Made by a program: the position numbers and the translations under genes. From positions 59,465 through 123,464 of the forward strand of contig WHUX01000162.1 of the NCBI GenBank assembly GCA_015179025.1: a DNA stretch of 64,000 nucleotides, in the 5' to 3' direction. Position 1 is the first letter of the stretch. Every line of letters starts with the position of its first letter. The DNA comes from Terfezia claveryi (Eukaryota > Ascomycota > Pezizomycetes > Pezizales > Pezizaceae). Positions 1 to 11,475 of this stretch are shown in pieces. The notes beneath the pieces were generated by a model. That model ran no database searches. It was given only the letters and a program-made list of their open reading frames with translations, and was not told the DNA's origin.

Positions 1-358
1 GCTAATAAACTCCACTAGTCCTTAGGAGAAATTCTCCTAATACTATTAATAGAAGAAGGAGACTTCCTCCTCTCTAGATTACTACCACTAACCTTTCATA
101 AAGGTATATATAGGAGGTTGATAGTAATAGGCCTACCTGATGAAACAGAGATAGACTAAATACAATTTTTGAAACTAAAAGGTACTAAGTAATAGTTGAA
201 GATGATCTTGACCCTGAAATATCTAATATCAGAGAAAGAAATTTCAGGCTCAGATAGCTCCAGTAAGAGCTAGCAGTAGTCTAAACTGCTGCCACTACTA
301 CTAGGGCCTAGGTCCAACAATACTAACAAGAGAGTGAAGAAAGAGGAAGATTAGTTAC
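1..358. other. Decayed flanking sequence left of the nest
   Basis: No intact gene is seen. Read forward from about 160, one frame resembles a decayed protein with several TAA/TAG codons where CAA/CAG would fit, so it may be an old mutated coding remnant, possibly of another transposon. It ends at gttac (354-358), directly before the Y LTR. That would be Y's target-site copy, but the partner lies outside the window. Confidence 0.35.
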
Positions 359-791
359 TATCACAATCATGTTCTTAGTCTTGATTTGACACTCAAACAG
401 GCTTGTTTGGGTGTCATACTATTTTAATACTTAACTAGGCTTGTTTGGGTATCATCAATAGGTAATTGTTATCTTAGCTTCCAAGATAGAAATCTCGGGA
501 AGCTTATTTCTTCTATGGTGCTAGCCTGGAATCATATATATATATATCTTTATTTCTCTGCCCTTTTATTATATCTCTATCCAATATCTTGTATACCTAA
601 TACAGGACATTATCTCTCTATGAAGGTATACCTCTCTTGTACACTTCCTCATCTTGCCTTGTCCCATGAATAACTCTGTAGTACAGCTACCCCCCTTCAA
701 CATATGCAGCAACTGCCTTTGCATATCTTGTGCCCTTTGCCCTCTACCCCTCTTGCATTTTGCCCTTGCCCCCCATCCTAGCCTTCCCCAG
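359..791 (+). repeat. Element Y 5' LTR, left part (split by Z)
   Basis: This stretch is similar to the first two thirds of the LTRs of A and E: a mutated start TATCACAATC (TGTCACAACC in A), the hairpin motif at 388-415, a TATA run near 535-547 and a C-rich end near 700-790. It stops at cccag (787-791), where Z begins. The LTR resumes at 61232 with cccgg and ends at 61400, so Z inserted into it and duplicated 5 bp, with one transition since. Reassembled length is about 600 bp. The start has changed TG to TA. Confidence 0.85.
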
Positions 792-1511
792 TGTAACGAT
801 GGCTCTAGAGACAAGGCGACCAAGAGGTACGCTGAGGCAGTGGCAAGGGGGAATTGCACACGTAGGAGTGCTACGTGTATGATCTGGGGAAAGGCTAGGG
901 GCAAAGCAAGGGCAGGGCTAGGGTAACACACACGTAGGAACGCTACGTGTGTGACCAGGGAAGGCTGGGATGGGGGTAAGGGCAAGAGGCAAGAGAGACA
1001 GAGGGCAAGAAGCATGAGACACATAGAGGCAGTTGCCGCGTGTGTCGGAGGGAGGCAGCTGTGCTGTAGAGCTGTTCACGAGACAAGGGGGTATACAAGG
1101 GAGGTGTACAAGCGTTGAGAGAGGCAAGGTCCTGTATTGAATATACAAGACGTTAGATAGGGATCCAACAAGAGGGCGGAGAGAGCAACCTATATATACA
1201 GGCTTCCTTCCTGGCAAAGGCCACTGGAAGGAATAAGGTTCCCGAGACCCCTATTCTCGGGAACAGAGATAACAATGATATCAATCAGCAATAACGAGAG
1301 TCGGACGGAATCCCATCTGACTCTCAAACTTGGCTAGGAAAGGATGGTAACAACAATATTAATCAACAATAATGAGAGTCGGACGGAATCCCGTCTGACT
1401 CTCAAACTTAGCTAGGAAAGGACAGTAACAATGATATCAATCAACAATAATGAGAGTTGGATGGAATCCCGTCTGACTCTCAAACCTGGCTAGGAAAGGA
1501 CGGTTGTGACA
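792..1511 (-). repeat. Element Z 3' LTR
   Basis: On the plus strand it begins TGTAACGATGG and ends GGTTGTGACA, the inverse of the TGTCAC...TTACA ends of this LTR family. It is 720 bp against 642 bp for the partner at 60590-61231. The difference is one extra copy of a 78-bp unit near the end. A TATATATA run near 1190-1200 fits a promoter reading to the left. Confidence 0.93.
1270..1505. repeat. 78-bp tandem unit, three copies, in Z 3' LTR
   Basis: Units start at 1270, 1348 and 1426 with taacaatgatat-like sequence. Each contains an inverted repeat with arms GAGAGTCGGACGG and its near complement ending GACTCTC. The other Z LTR has two units (61068-61220) and each D LTR has one, so the unit varies in copy number even between the two LTRs of one element. 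Confidence 0.88.
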
Positions 1512-1526
1512 CTATCCCCCCTTTAG
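1512..1526 (-). other. Polypurine tract of Z
   Basis: On the minus strand this reads CTAAAGGGGGGATAG immediately before the 3' LTR, the expected place for the plus-strand DNA primer of an LTR retrotransposon. The same tract occurs before the 3' LTRs of A (52891-52903), E (59479-59491) and D (42744-42758). Confidence 0.85.
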
Positions 1527-1693
1527 GCTCGGAGCCTCAGCGACGTAAGGCAAGGCGAAAAAACAAACAAACAAGATAGGTGAATAACTAATAACCCATA
1601 ACACAACCCCAATGCCAGAAGTACGTACCAACAATAACCATGACAACAATGACAATAACAACCCTAATAACCAATTCCAGGATGACAAGAACA

Positions 1694-2086
1694 TCATTGG
1701 GCGGGGCGGGGTTTCCGGGGGTAACGCTGGTGGAACAGGGTGACCAAGTCCTGTGCGTTTTCTAGATCTTCGGCTGGTTGCCAAGTCATCTCCTCATCCC
1801 TCAGCCATTTGACCTTATATTGCAGGTGCCCATATCTTCTTCGGGAGTCCAGCACTTCCTCCACCTCCCATTCCTCCTCACCTTCGATAACTACAGGAGG
1901 AGGTGGGGGGTGTTCCTGACCTGGCAGAGGGTCGCTAGTGGCAGGCTCAATCTTGGGGACATAGACGACTGGGTGTCGTTTGATGTCCTTGTAGAACCTT
2001 AATTGGTAGGTGTGAGTGCCCACAGCAGCCAACACCTCGAATGGACCTAGGAACTTGTGGTCGAGCTTGCGAGATGGCCATTCTGT
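1694..2086 (-). pseudogene. Z pol: integrase C-terminus and chromodomain
   Basis: The open stretch 1694-2035 encodes about 113 residues. The C-terminal half is a chromodomain (EEEWEVEEVLDSRRRYG, then QYKVKWL and TWQPAEDLENA), which in chromoviruses is thought to steer integration to marked chromatin. It ends in FHQRYPRKPRP, shared with A, D and E. It follows the integrase after a stop near 2086. The chromodomain marks this family as chromovirus. Confidence 0.92.
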
Positions 2087-3241
2087 CTAGAAGTGCCGGC
2101 TAGAGAGCCACACCTTGTCTCCTGGTTGATATCTGGGGGCTGGTAATTGTGATCCGTTGGCATACTCGGCTTGCCTGGCTTGTGCATATCCCAGCTCAGC
2201 TTTCAGGGTAGAGTAGAGCTTAGCAATCCCAGCTACGAACTCCTTGGCCGGGGCATCTTTTTTGGCTTTTTGCAGGGGCGCCAGAGCATCCATGAACTGG
2301 GGGTACCAACCATAGTTAGTCAGGAAAGGCAAGGTTTTGGAGGATTCTGAGAACTGGTTGTTCGCAGCGAATTTATAGATGGCCAGCAACGAAACCCAGT
2401 TATACTGCTGGTAGTCAACAAAGGCTCGCAGATATTGCTCCATAATGGCATTCATCCTCTCCGATTGGCTATCTGTCTGGGGGTGGTATGCGGTTGACAA
2501 ACGTACTTTGATCCCCAAAAGCTCGCAGAAGGCTTGCCAGAATTTTGAGGTGAACTGAGGGCCGCGGTCGGATACAATGGATTCGGGGAGGCCGTGATAT
2601 CCGAATACATTATTGAGGTAGAGATTGGCTAACTCTAGGGTGGAGCAGGTGTCCCGGCAAGGTACAACATGCCTCATTTTCATCAACCAATTAACCACCA
2701 TCAAGATGGCATTGAACTCCGAATCTTCTGGCAACCCTGTCACGAAGTCCATAGTCAGGTACAACCACGGCCGATGAGGGATATCCAGAGGTTTCAGGGT
2801 CCCATACGAGGCATGGCGGACAGGCTTAGCATGCTTGCAAATATAGCAGTTCCGTACATACCGCTCCACGTCCTTCCGTTGGTCAATCCATGTGTATTCC
2901 CTGGCCAGAAGCTCTAACGTTTTAGCCATTCCAGGGTGACCTGCAACCAGGCTGTCATGGTGTTCCTTGATCAATCGAAGGTGCAGCTCTCCTTCCGGTA
3001 CATACAGCTGTTCGAGGTGGTAGAGGAGGCCTTCTTGGACAGTATACTCGGCTGGGGAGATCTTGGGGTAGCAGCACTGGCCAGAATCTACTGCGGTGAT
3101 AATTTCCTTGGCCAGGGGGTCGTCCTTATATGCCTGTCTTACTAGTTGTCGGAGGTCAGCCTCAGTCTCAGCTTCAGCATCAGCCTCAGCATTAGCAAGG
3201 ACATTGGCCGCCAGGTCAAGGTTTTCAGGCTTCAATACCAC
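2087..3241 (-). pseudogene. Z pol: integrase
   Basis: This is a 384-codon open stretch, the longest intact piece of Z. It holds the zinc-binding HHCC part ([15 protein letters not shown], then CYICKHAKPVRH) and the catalytic core with MDFVTGLPEDS, then SDRGPQF and a later Glu in the [10 protein letters not shown] segment, the D,D-35-E triad. It starts with an Ala/Glu/Asp-rich linker (ANAEADAEAETEADL) between RNase H and integrase whose length differs among the related elements. The enzyme would join element DNA to the chromosome. Confidence 0.93.
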
Positions 3242-3790
3242 CTAATTGTGATATTTTAGCCTTTCATCCCCCCCTTTAGGGAGATCTCTTGATCTCCGAG
3301 TTAATGTATCGGGCTTGCCCCCAGCCTTTCCTAGCCAGTATCTGATCTTGAAGTTGAACTGAGATAAGAACTCCGACCACCTAGCTTGCCTTCAGTTAAG
3401 CAGCTTGGTGGTTGTAAAATACTCAAGGTTTTTGTGGTCAGATAATACCTCGATGATCCCCTTGGCTGACTTCAGATATGGCCTCCATTCTTTGAATGCT
3501 TGCATGATGGCCATCAGCTCTTTGTCATAGATCTCGTAGTTGTACTTAGCCGGGGAGTGTTTTTTCGAGAAGTAGGCTATGGGGTGGAGGATCCCATTGA
3601 CATACTGAGACAAGATCCTTGCGGAGACATAATCGGAGGCATCAGTTTCCATGATACATTCTCTGTCTGGGTCAAAGTGGGCCAGGATTGGTGCTGAGCA
3701 GAAGGCTTCCTTGAGGTTCTGGAAGGCAGATTGGGCTTCTAGATTCCAGTTGAAATGCCGGTCTTTTTTGGTCAGGGCGCTAAGGGGGGC
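3242..3790 (-). pseudogene. Z pol: RNase H
   Basis: The 3392-3652 stretch reads [17 protein letters not shown] (first catalytic Asp), then [11 protein letters not shown] (catalytic Glu) and SDHKNLEYF (catalytic Asp). This is the RNase H that removes the RNA template during reverse transcription. Stops at about 3391 and 3655 interrupt the frame, including a TAG where related copies have CAG. Confidence 0.88.
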
Positions 3791-4690
3791 TACAATCTTC
3801 GAATACCCTAGAATGAACTATCGGTAGAAGTTAGTGAATCCCAGGAAGGCTTGGACGTCCTTGAGATTTGCTGGGATTTGCCATTCCTGGACAGCGGTGA
3901 CCTTGGCAGGGTCCATCCTGATGCCTTCCATAGTAATGATTAACCCCAGATACTTGACCTCCTGCACATGAAACTTGCACTTCTCGAGCTTTAGATACAA
4001 TCCGGCTTGCTCCAGCTTTTCCAACATCTGCCGGACATGAATCTTGTGTTTTGCTAGGGTATCTGAATAAATTAAGATATCGTTGAGGTAAGCTGTATAG
4101 AACACATCCAAGAAGTCTCGCAGGGTGTCATTAATAAAGTGTTGGAAAGAGGCCGGGGTATTGGTTAAGCCGAAGGGCATGACATTATACTTGAAGTGGC
4201 CATAGCGAGTTCAGAAGGCCATTTTCTACTCCTCCCCCTTGGCAATTCGTACCAAGTTGTATGCCCCCCTCAAATCCAGTTTGGTGAACCATTTGGCCTT
4301 AGAAAGCCTGGCTAATGTCTTCTGTATTAGAGGCAGGGGATACCTGTTCTTGACCGTTATCTCATTCAGCCTCCGATAATCCATACACAACTACAGAGAA
4401 GCATCTGATTTTTTTACAAACAGCACAGGAGTACACACTGGAGAAGAGCTATGGTGAATGAAGCTCTTGTTGAGGTTTTCCTCTAGGTATTTCTTCAGGG
4501 CCTCCAGCTCCACCCGGGACATTCCGTAAAGGGGCCCATAGGGGGGGGTCTTACCCTCTACCAGTAGAATTGTGTAGTCATATGGTCGGTGGGGTGCTAG
4601 CTTCTCCGCGGCTTTTTCCGAGAACAGATCAATGACCTCGTGATATTCATCCGGGACCATGGACTTCCATTCTTCCTTGGACCGCAGCTT
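3791..4690 (-). pseudogene. Z pol: reverse transcriptase
   Basis: The open pieces 3818-4180 and 4391-4660 share a frame with other copies. Recognisable parts are [13 protein letters not shown] with SSSPVCTPVLFVKKSD (finger region), then [15 protein letters not shown] and the catalytic box. That box reads YLNDIL here where relatives have YLDDIL, so one metal-binding Asp is changed to Asn, a G-to-A type change. The downstream [14 protein letters not shown] and [10 protein letters not shown] are the thumb and connection. The enzyme is dead even apart from the stops. Confidence 0.9.
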
Positions 4691-5386
4691 ATTGATTTCC
4701 AGGTTAACTTCATAGATTGATAGAGTATGGGCTTTCAGCTTGTGCTATCTGGTAAGGTAAGTAAAGGCCCCTGCTCCAATGAAGTTGATATCGAGGGGTT
4801 TTAGTGGGGGGGCTTCTGCCATCATCTGGCTAGGATCCTCTACTGGGGGTGGTAGAGCACATAATCCTTTAACGGCAGTCTGTGGGGTACCGCAGTGCTT
4901 CTCGCAATACCCGCTGTTGAAGTTCAAGGTGTAAGAGCCAAAGTTAATAGAGACATCATACATTCGAAGCCAGGGGATCCCTAGGACAATGGGGTATTTG
5001 AGCTTGGTTACAAACATGGGGAGGCTTTCCGAATGGTCTCCAATGGCACTAGGTAGGCATGCGAGGTCGGTAATAGCCCCGGAAGAGATGGGACAGCCAT
5101 CAATGACATCAAAAAGGCAGGGGGTCTTTAGCTTGGCTGTTGGTATCGAATTTTTACTGACAAAGGTCTGATCAATGAAGGCTATTCCTAAAGCACCACA
5201 ATCTATAAAAGCTGATGTTACCACTGTTTTAGCATTGAATTTAACAGTTATTGGTACTATAAAATGCTCACCAAACAGGCGAGATTCATCAATAGACATA
5301 GATGCAGGAACAGAAAATGCAGACAAAGATAAATGACCTGGAGCAGGTCCCTTGCTAGTGTCAGTAACTAGGCAAGGGACTCTCAT
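4691..5386 (-). pseudogene. Z pol: aspartic protease
   Basis: The open stretch 4745-5386 begins MRVPCLVTDTSKGPAPGHLS and contains AFIDCGALGIAFIDQTFV, the retropepsin active-site loop with D-C-G-A in place of the usual D-S/T-G. The same D-C-G-A is seen in A, so it is a family feature. [16 protein letters not shown] is the second conserved strand. The protease would cut the gag-pol polyprotein. Confidence 0.88.
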
Positions 5387-5430
5387 TTTCCTGACTCTTC
5401 AACCTCTTCGATCTATAATTCGGATATGGC

Positions 5431-5878
5431 TTAGGCAGCCAGGGAGCACTTCTCGCAGAGGGGACATGCCGCAATGACGTGGTCCCCCTTTCCATATGCA
5501 ATGTGCAAACCGTTAGTGTGGCGGCGGTCCCTTTTCTCCTGAGTGAGGCGGGGTCTCCCAGACGAGAGATCCATAGGGGTGGTCCCTCCTGTAACTAACG
5601 ATGGGTACGCAGGTTTATTAGCCGAGGCCGGTACTTGGGCAGGCTTGGAGGTTGGTTGCTGTTGTGGTGGTTGCTGAGGTGAGTGGGTGGTAGGGCAGAA
5701 GGTGGGGCGGTGTCTCAACCTAGCCATCCGTTGTTCCACCCTGGATGCCTGGTCGATTAATTCGTCGAGACTCTTGGTCTCTGGGAGGGTGACCATGGCT
5801 TGTTGAAGCTCGTCATTCAGTTCCTCCTGGAACTGCTCGAGCTTTGACTGGTCGTTCCACAATACTTCTGCTGCCAGC
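5431..5878 (-). pseudogene. Z gag, C-terminal part
   Basis: It contains a retrotransposon gag segment (LEQFQEELNDELQQAMVTLP), a Gln/Pro-rich linker and a zinc-knuckle remnant. The knuckle reads HIAYGKGDHVIAAC, where D and E have C-I-A-C, so two of three cysteines are lost. The frame stops at the ccagc duplication, where A inserted. The gag continues at 53581-53732 and 60028-60553. Confidence 0.9.
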
Positions 5879-5937
5879 TGTCACACCCGTGTCCTTAGTC
5901 TTGATTTGACACTCGAACAGGCTTATTTAGGTGTCGT

Positions 5938-6131
5938 TGATGGGTTATTGTTATTGTTGCCCTCGGCATCACCTGCGATGCAAGTGATGGGTTATTGTTA
6001 TTGTTGCCCTCGGCATCACCTGCGACGCAGGTGATGGGTTATTGTTATTGTTGCCCTCGGCATCACCTGCGATGCAGGTGATGGGATATTAACATTGTTG
6101 CCTTTATCATCACCTACGATCGCAGGTAATG
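5938..6131. repeat. Four 48-bp units with an ATCACCTGCGA palindrome
   Basis: The units are gggttattgttattgttgcc plus cctcggc plus a palindrome made of ATCACCTGCGA and its reverse complement. The same four-unit array is in the 3' LTR (52964-53160). E-box half-sites CACCTG/CAGGTG are inside each palindrome. The E LTRs lack the array altogether, although the rest of the LTR is closely similar. Confidence 0.9.
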
Positions 6132-6212
6132 GGTTATCATTACCTTGCTTGGCTTCCGAGATAAGGGATCTTAGGAAGCTTATTCTTTCCGTTGCACTGG
6201 CCCAGAATTATG

Positions 6213-6220
6213 TATATATA
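6213..6220 (+). promoter_or_regulatory. TATA box of the A LTR
   Basis: TATATATA lies about 340 bp before the LTR end, after the direct repeats. That matches a U3 promoter with transcription starting shortly downstream. The same box is conserved in Y, E and the 3' LTR of A. Confidence 0.6.
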
Positions 6221-6586
6221 GCCTCTGTCCCTCATACTGTCGTTGGATCCCTATCTAATGTCTTGTATACCTAATACAGGACCTTGTCTTTCCGCGAAGG
6301 TGTACCTCCCTTATACACCCCCTCGTCTTGCCTTGTCCCGTGAATAACTCTGCAGTACAGCTGCCCCCCTCCGACACACGTGGCAACTGCCTCCGCGTGT
6401 CTCGTGCTCCTTGCCCTTTGCCCCTCTTGCCTCTTGCCCTTGCCCCTAGCCTTTCCCCTGATCACACACGTAGTGTTCCTACGTGTGTGTTACCTCATTC
6501 CTGTCCTCGCCCTGGCATACCCCTTGGTCACCTTGTCCCTGGAGCCCTCATTACACTACGTTGGATCTTTCAGACCAACCGGTACG

Positions 6587-7690
6587 ATGTCCGCGAACAT
6601 TCCACTACCCACCGATAGATTCGCAGCCTGGAGGGCGACTCTGATCCCATCAGACCCGACAGAACTATCAGCATACTGACGAACTGTAATCGAAATATTC
6701 ACAGATACTTATGCCATCGGCGAACAACAAGGAGCGGACCTTCAGAAAGCCGAAAGGCGAATTTGAGAAGCTGAAGATGAAATAACCCTCCTCCGAGAAG
6801 ATGCAGCAGAGGACAGGATAACCATCTGGAGACTAACTCACGCTTTGGACCTGACCGATGGTCCAAAAAACCAGAAAATACAAGACCTACCTACCCTGCC
6901 CAAGTTTAATGGGGACCGGGGCCAGTTACAAGCATGGAAAAACTCTGTGCAGATAAAACTCTCTGGGGACTCGGCGAAGTTCCCCACCGTCCACCACCCG
7001 CTCTCATACGTCTATGGCCTACTGGAAGGTAAGGCCATAGACCAGGTACAGCCTTTCGTCAAGGCCACGGGGATTGATCTGGTAGACATCCCAGCACTAA
7101 TGGCAATCCTGGACCGAGCCTTCGGAGACCCGGATCCTAAAGGAACCGCCAGCAGGGCCCTGCGAGACCTCAAGCAAAAACACAACGAACTGTCAGCCTA
7201 TGTCGCTGAGTTCTCCAGGCTAGCAGTATAGCTCAATTGGAATGACAAAGCCAAGCTCGATCAGTTCAAAGACGGGCTTACCTTCGAGCTGAAAAATGCT
7301 CTGGTTTACTGCCCACCGACCACGACCCTGGAGAGACTTATTGAACAAGCTAGCTGGGTGGAACAGCAGACAGCGGCACTCAGAGCCCCTCAAAAGACAC
7401 TCCTGACCTCGACTCCCCGTACACCATTTCTGATAGCATGTACCCAACAACAACAACCCATACCAGTCAACAAGCCTGCGCACCCCTCCTTGGTAGCGAG
7501 TGGGGCTGCCCCATGGACCTGTCAGCAGGTAGGCCTCGTCTTACCCAGGAGGAAAGGGACCGTCGCCGCACTCAGGGTTTGTGCATTGCATATGGGAAGG
7601 GGGACCATTTCATCGTGCATGTCCCCTCCGCAAGAACCGCTCCCTGGCCACCCACGCTATATCCGAATCATGGATTGAAGAAGTTAAAGA
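6587..7690 (+). pseudogene. A gag (capsid-like) remnant
   Basis: The start ATG is at 6587 (MSANIPLPTDRFAAW). TGA stops at about 6678 and 6760 (CGA or similar in the ancestor) interrupt an N-terminal helical segment. The open stretch 6845-7231 holds the capsid-like part (LPKFNGDRGQLQAWKNSV; AYVAEFSRLAV). A Pro/Gln-rich linker and MDLSAGRPRLTQEERDRRR follow in a shifted frame near 7515. The zinc knuckle reads C-I-A-Y-GKGDH, so the second Cys has become Tyr and the final Cys is also lost. Gag would build the virus-like particle. Confidence 0.88.
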
Positions 7691-8130
7691 GTCGGAAAAG
7701 GAGAGTCCCTTGCCTAGTTACTGACACTAGCAAGGGACCTGCTCCAGGTCATTTATCTTTGTCTGGTTTTCTTTGCCTACATCTATGTCTATTGATGAGT
7801 CTCGCCTGTTTGGCGAGCACTTCGTTGTACCTATAACTGTCAAGTTCAATGATAAAATAGTGGTTACATCAGCTCTCATAGATTGTGGTGCTTCAGGAAT
7901 AGCATTCATTGACCAGACCTTCGTCAGTAAAAACTCTATACCAACCTCCAAGCTAAAGACTCCCTGCCTTCTTGATGTTATCGATGGCCGCCCTATCTCT
8001 TTGGAGTGATTACCGACCTCGCATGCCTGCCCAGCGCCATGGGTGATCACTCGGAAGATCTCCTAATGTTCGTAACCAAGCTAAAGTACCCAATTGTCCT
8101 TGGAATCCCCTGGCTTAGGATGCACGATGT
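7691..8130 (+). pseudogene. A pol: aspartic protease
   Basis: The open stretch 7773-8009 contains ALIDCGASGIAFIDQTFVSK, the protease loop with D-C-G-A. A small frameshift at about 8006 separates it from [15 protein letters not shown] and [11 protein letters not shown] in the next stretch. The leader SMSIDESRLFGEHF is shared with Z, D and E. Confidence 0.88.
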
Positions 8131-9420
8131 ATCAGTCAGCTTCGGGTCTTACACCTTGCGATTCAACAGCCCTTATTGCAAAAAACACTGTGGGGATCCA
8201 AAAACCACTGTCACTAGGCTGTGCACATTGCCACCCCCAATAATCCACCCAACTCAGGTGGTACTCCCGCCTGCATACATCAATGCCACCATTCCCTCGG
8301 TTTCCCCTGTGCCCCTGGTGTCCCCTGTGCTCCCTGTTTCCCCTGTCCCCTCTATGCCCCCGAGTCCCCAAAAACCTCTGAATGTTAGCTTTATCAGAGC
8401 AGGGGCTTTCGCTTACCTCACCAGGAGGCACAAGCTGAAGGCTCATGTCCTATCTATATATGAGGTTAACCTGGAGATCAATAAGATGCGGCCTAAGGAG
8501 GAGTGGAAGTCCCTGGTTCCGGATGAATACCACGAGTTCATTGATCTGTTCTCGGAAAAGGCCACAGAGAAACTCGCACCCCACCGACTCTATGACCATA
8601 CTATTCCGCTGATAGAGGGTAAGACCCCTCCCCATGGGCCCCTCTACGGAATGTCTCGGTTAGAGCTGGAAGCTTTGAAGAAGTACTTGGAGGAAAACCT
8701 CAACAAGAGCTTCATTCGCCACAGCTCCTCACCAGCAGGCGCCCCGGTGCTATTCGTCAAGAAATTGGATGGTTCTCTTAAGCTATGTGTGGACTATCGG
8801 GGGCTGAATGAGATAATGGTCAAGAATAGGTATCCCCTGCCTCTAATCCAGGAGACATTAGCAGGCTTTCCAAGGCCAAATGGTTCACCAAACTGGATTT
8901 GAGAGGGGCATACAACCTGGTACGGATTGCCAAGGGGAGGAGTGAAAAACAGCCTTCCGAACTCGCTATGGCCACTTCGAGTACAATGTCATGCCCTTCG
9001 GCTTAACCAACGCCCTAGCGTCTTTCCAACACTTCATTAATGACACCCTGCGAGACTTCTTGGACGTGTTCTGTAAGGCTTACCTCGACGATATCTTGAT
9101 TTATTCGGATACCCTAGCAGAACACAAGATTTATGTCCGGCAGGTATTGGAAAAGCTGGAGCAAGCTGGATTGTACCTCAAGCCCGAGAAATGTAAGTTT
9201 CATGTGCAGGAGGTCAAGTATCTGGGACTGATCATCACTACGGAGGGTATCAGGATGGACCCTACCAAGGTTACCGCTGTCTAGGAATGGCAAATCCCAG
9301 CAAATCTCAAGGACATCTAAGCCTTCCTGGGATTCGCTAACTTCTACCGATGGTTCATTCTAGAGTATTCGAAGATCGTAGCCCCCTTACCGCATGACCT
9401 AAAAAGACCGGCGCTTCGAC
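8131..9420 (+). pseudogene. A pol: linker and reverse transcriptase
   Basis: The 8006-8902 stretch carries a Pro-rich linker made of short V-S-P-V-P repeats (8290-8355), then [33 protein letters not shown] and [10 protein letters not shown], the RT fingers. After a frameshift near 8875 come [15 protein letters not shown] and [10 protein letters not shown], the intact catalytic box, up to 9284. TAG stops at 9283 and 9318 break the thumb region. Confidence 0.9.
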
Positions 9421-9915
9421 TAGAATCCAGAAGTCCAATCTGCCTTCCAGAACCTCAAGGAAGCCTTCTGCTTAGCACCGATCCTAGCACATTTCGACCC
9501 TGACCAGGAATGTGTCATCGAAACCGATGACTCCAACTATGTCTCCGCGGGAATCCTCTCTCAGTATGTCAACGGCATCCTCCACCCAGTGGCCTACATC
9601 TCGAAAAAGCACTCACCAGCTGAGTGCAACTACGAGATTACGACAAGGAGCTGATGGCCATTGTAAGGGCATTCCAGAGTGGAGGCCACATCTGGAGTCA
9701 GCCAAGGGGATTATCGAGGTATTATCTGATCACAAAAACCTTGAGTATTTTACAACTACCAAGCTGCTCAACCAACAGCAGGCTAGGTGGTCGGAATTCC
9801 TCTCTCGGTTTAACTTTAAGATCAAGTACCGACCCGGAAAAGCTGGTGGCAAGCCTGATGCGTTAACCCGGAGATCGGGAGATCTCCCTAAGGGGGGGAT
9901 GAAAGGCTAAGATAC
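9421..9915 (+). pseudogene. A pol: RNase H
   Basis: [16 protein letters not shown] starts near 9520 and shows the first catalytic Asp. A one-base loss near 9640 shifts the frame before the KELMAI motif. [19 protein letters not shown] and [28 protein letters not shown] follow up to 9870. The domain is therefore split over three frames. Confidence 0.87.
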
Positions 9916-11092
9916 CAAAATCAGGTGGTATTGAAGCCCGAAAACCTTGATCTGGTGGCCAATATCCTTGCTGAGGCTGATGCGGAGGCTGAGGCTAATG
10001 CGGAGGCTGAGGCGAGAGCTGATCTCTGACAACTGGTGAGACAGGCATACGAGGATGACCTCCTGGCCAAGGAAATTATCGCGCAGTGGATTCCGGCCAG
10101 CGCCGCCACCCTAAAATCTCCCTAGCCGAGTGTACCGTCTAGGAGGGCCTTCTGTACTACTGTGATCAGCTCTATATACCAGAAAGAAGGTTACGGCTGA
10201 GGCTAATAGAAGAGCATCATGACAGCCTGGTTGCAGGTCACCCTGGAGTGGCAAAAACGTTAGAGCTTCTGGCCAGGGAGTACACCTGGATTGACCAGCG
10301 GAAGGACGTGGAGCGGTACATACGGAACTGCTATGTTTGCAAGCGTGCTAAGCCTGTCCGCCATGCCCCATATGGGACTCTGAAACCTCTGGAGATTCTG
10401 GATGGCCCTGGCTGCACCTTACCATGGATTTCGTGATGGGATTGCCGGAAGACTCGAGATTAAACGCCATCCTGATAGTGGTAGACTGGTTGACAAAGAT
10501 GAGGCATGTTGTACCTTGTTGGGATACCTGTTCTACTCAGGAGCTGGCCAACCTCTACCTCAACAACGTGTTCCAGTACCACGGGCTCCCCGAATCCATT
10601 GTGTCTGACCGTGGCCCTCAGTTCACCTTGGACTTTTGGAGAGCATTCTGCGAGCTTCTGGGGGTTAAAGTGCATTTGTCCACAGCATATCACCCCTAGA
10701 CGGATGGCCAATCGGAGAGGATGAACGCCATTATGGAGCAATACCTGCAGGCCTTTGTCAATTATCAGCAGGATAACTGGGTTTCGTTGCTGGCCACCTG
10801 CGAGTTTGCCGTGAACAACCAGTTCTCGGAATCCTCCAAAACCTCGCCTTTCCTGGCTAACTACGGTTGGCACCCCCGGTTTGTGGATGCCTTAGCGCCC
10901 CTGCAAACAGCCCACCCCCCAGCTAAGAAGTTCGCGGTTGAGATCGCTGAACTCTACCGTACCCTGAAAGCCGAGCTAGGATATGCACAAGCCAGGCCAG
11001 CTGAGTATGCCAATGGATCACGGTTGCCAGCCCCCAGATACCAGCCAGGGGACAAAGTGTGGCTCTCCAGCTGGCACTTCTGGACAGAATGA
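9916..11092 (+). pseudogene. A pol: integrase
   Basis: The open pieces are 10248-10436, 10424-10699 and 10721-11092. They hold HHCC zinc-finger parts ([28 protein letters not shown]), the core Asp in MDFVMGLPEDS, SDRGPQF with the second Asp, and [12 protein letters not shown] near the Glu. A TAG at 10698 falls in the HPQTD segment. The Ala/Glu/Asp linker (AEADAEAEANAEAEARADL) precedes it at 9965-10025. Confidence 0.9.
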
Positions 11093-11475
11093 CCTTCTCG
11101 TAAGCTGGATCATAAGTTCCTGGGCCGTATAAGATATTGGGGAATGTGGGCACTCACGCCTACCAGTTGAAGTTCCCTAAGGACATCAAACGCCACCCGG
11201 TCATTCACGTCTCGGAGATTGAACCAGCCACCAACGATCCTCTCCCCGGGCAAAAGCACCCCCTACCTCCTCCCGTGGTGATTGCAGGTGAAGAGGAGTG
11301 GGAGGTTGAGGAGGTACTGGACTCCAGGAAGCACTATGGGCGAGTTCAGTACAAGGTCAAATGGTTGGGAGACGAGGAGGCTACCTGGCAACCCGCAGTG
11401 GACTTGGAGAATGCACAGGATCTGGTCACCCTGTTTCACCAGCGATACTCGAGGAAGCCTCGTCCAGTTGAATGA
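11093..11475 (+). pseudogene. A pol: chromodomain end
   Basis: The 11137-11475 stretch reads THAYQLKFPKDIKRHPVIHV (integrase C-terminal barrel), then EEEWEVEEVLDSRKHYG and WLGDEEATWQPAVDLENA (chromodomain) and stops after RYSRKPRPVE. The stop at 11473-11475 agrees with the relatives, so it is the natural end of pol. Confidence 0.92.

Larger units (their letters stand above)
5879..6555 (+). repeat. Element A 5' LTR
   Basis: It begins TGTCACACCC and ends CATTACA. It has one copy of the hairpin motif (5908-5935), four 48-bp units each carrying a palindrome (about 5938-6131), a TATA box (6213-6220) and an inverted repeat around 6467-6492 (cacacgtag...ctacgtgtgtg). The partner LTR at 52904-53580 has the same organisation. 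Confidence 0.94.

Noticed and set aside
569..1217. Overlapping frames in the Y and Z LTRs (also 6271-6679, 42203-42725, 48562-49087, 53170-54301, 59536-60103, 60512-61135)
   Set aside because: Low-complexity C/T-rich LTR sequence gives open frames on both strands in every copy. They cross LTR boundaries and show no domain.
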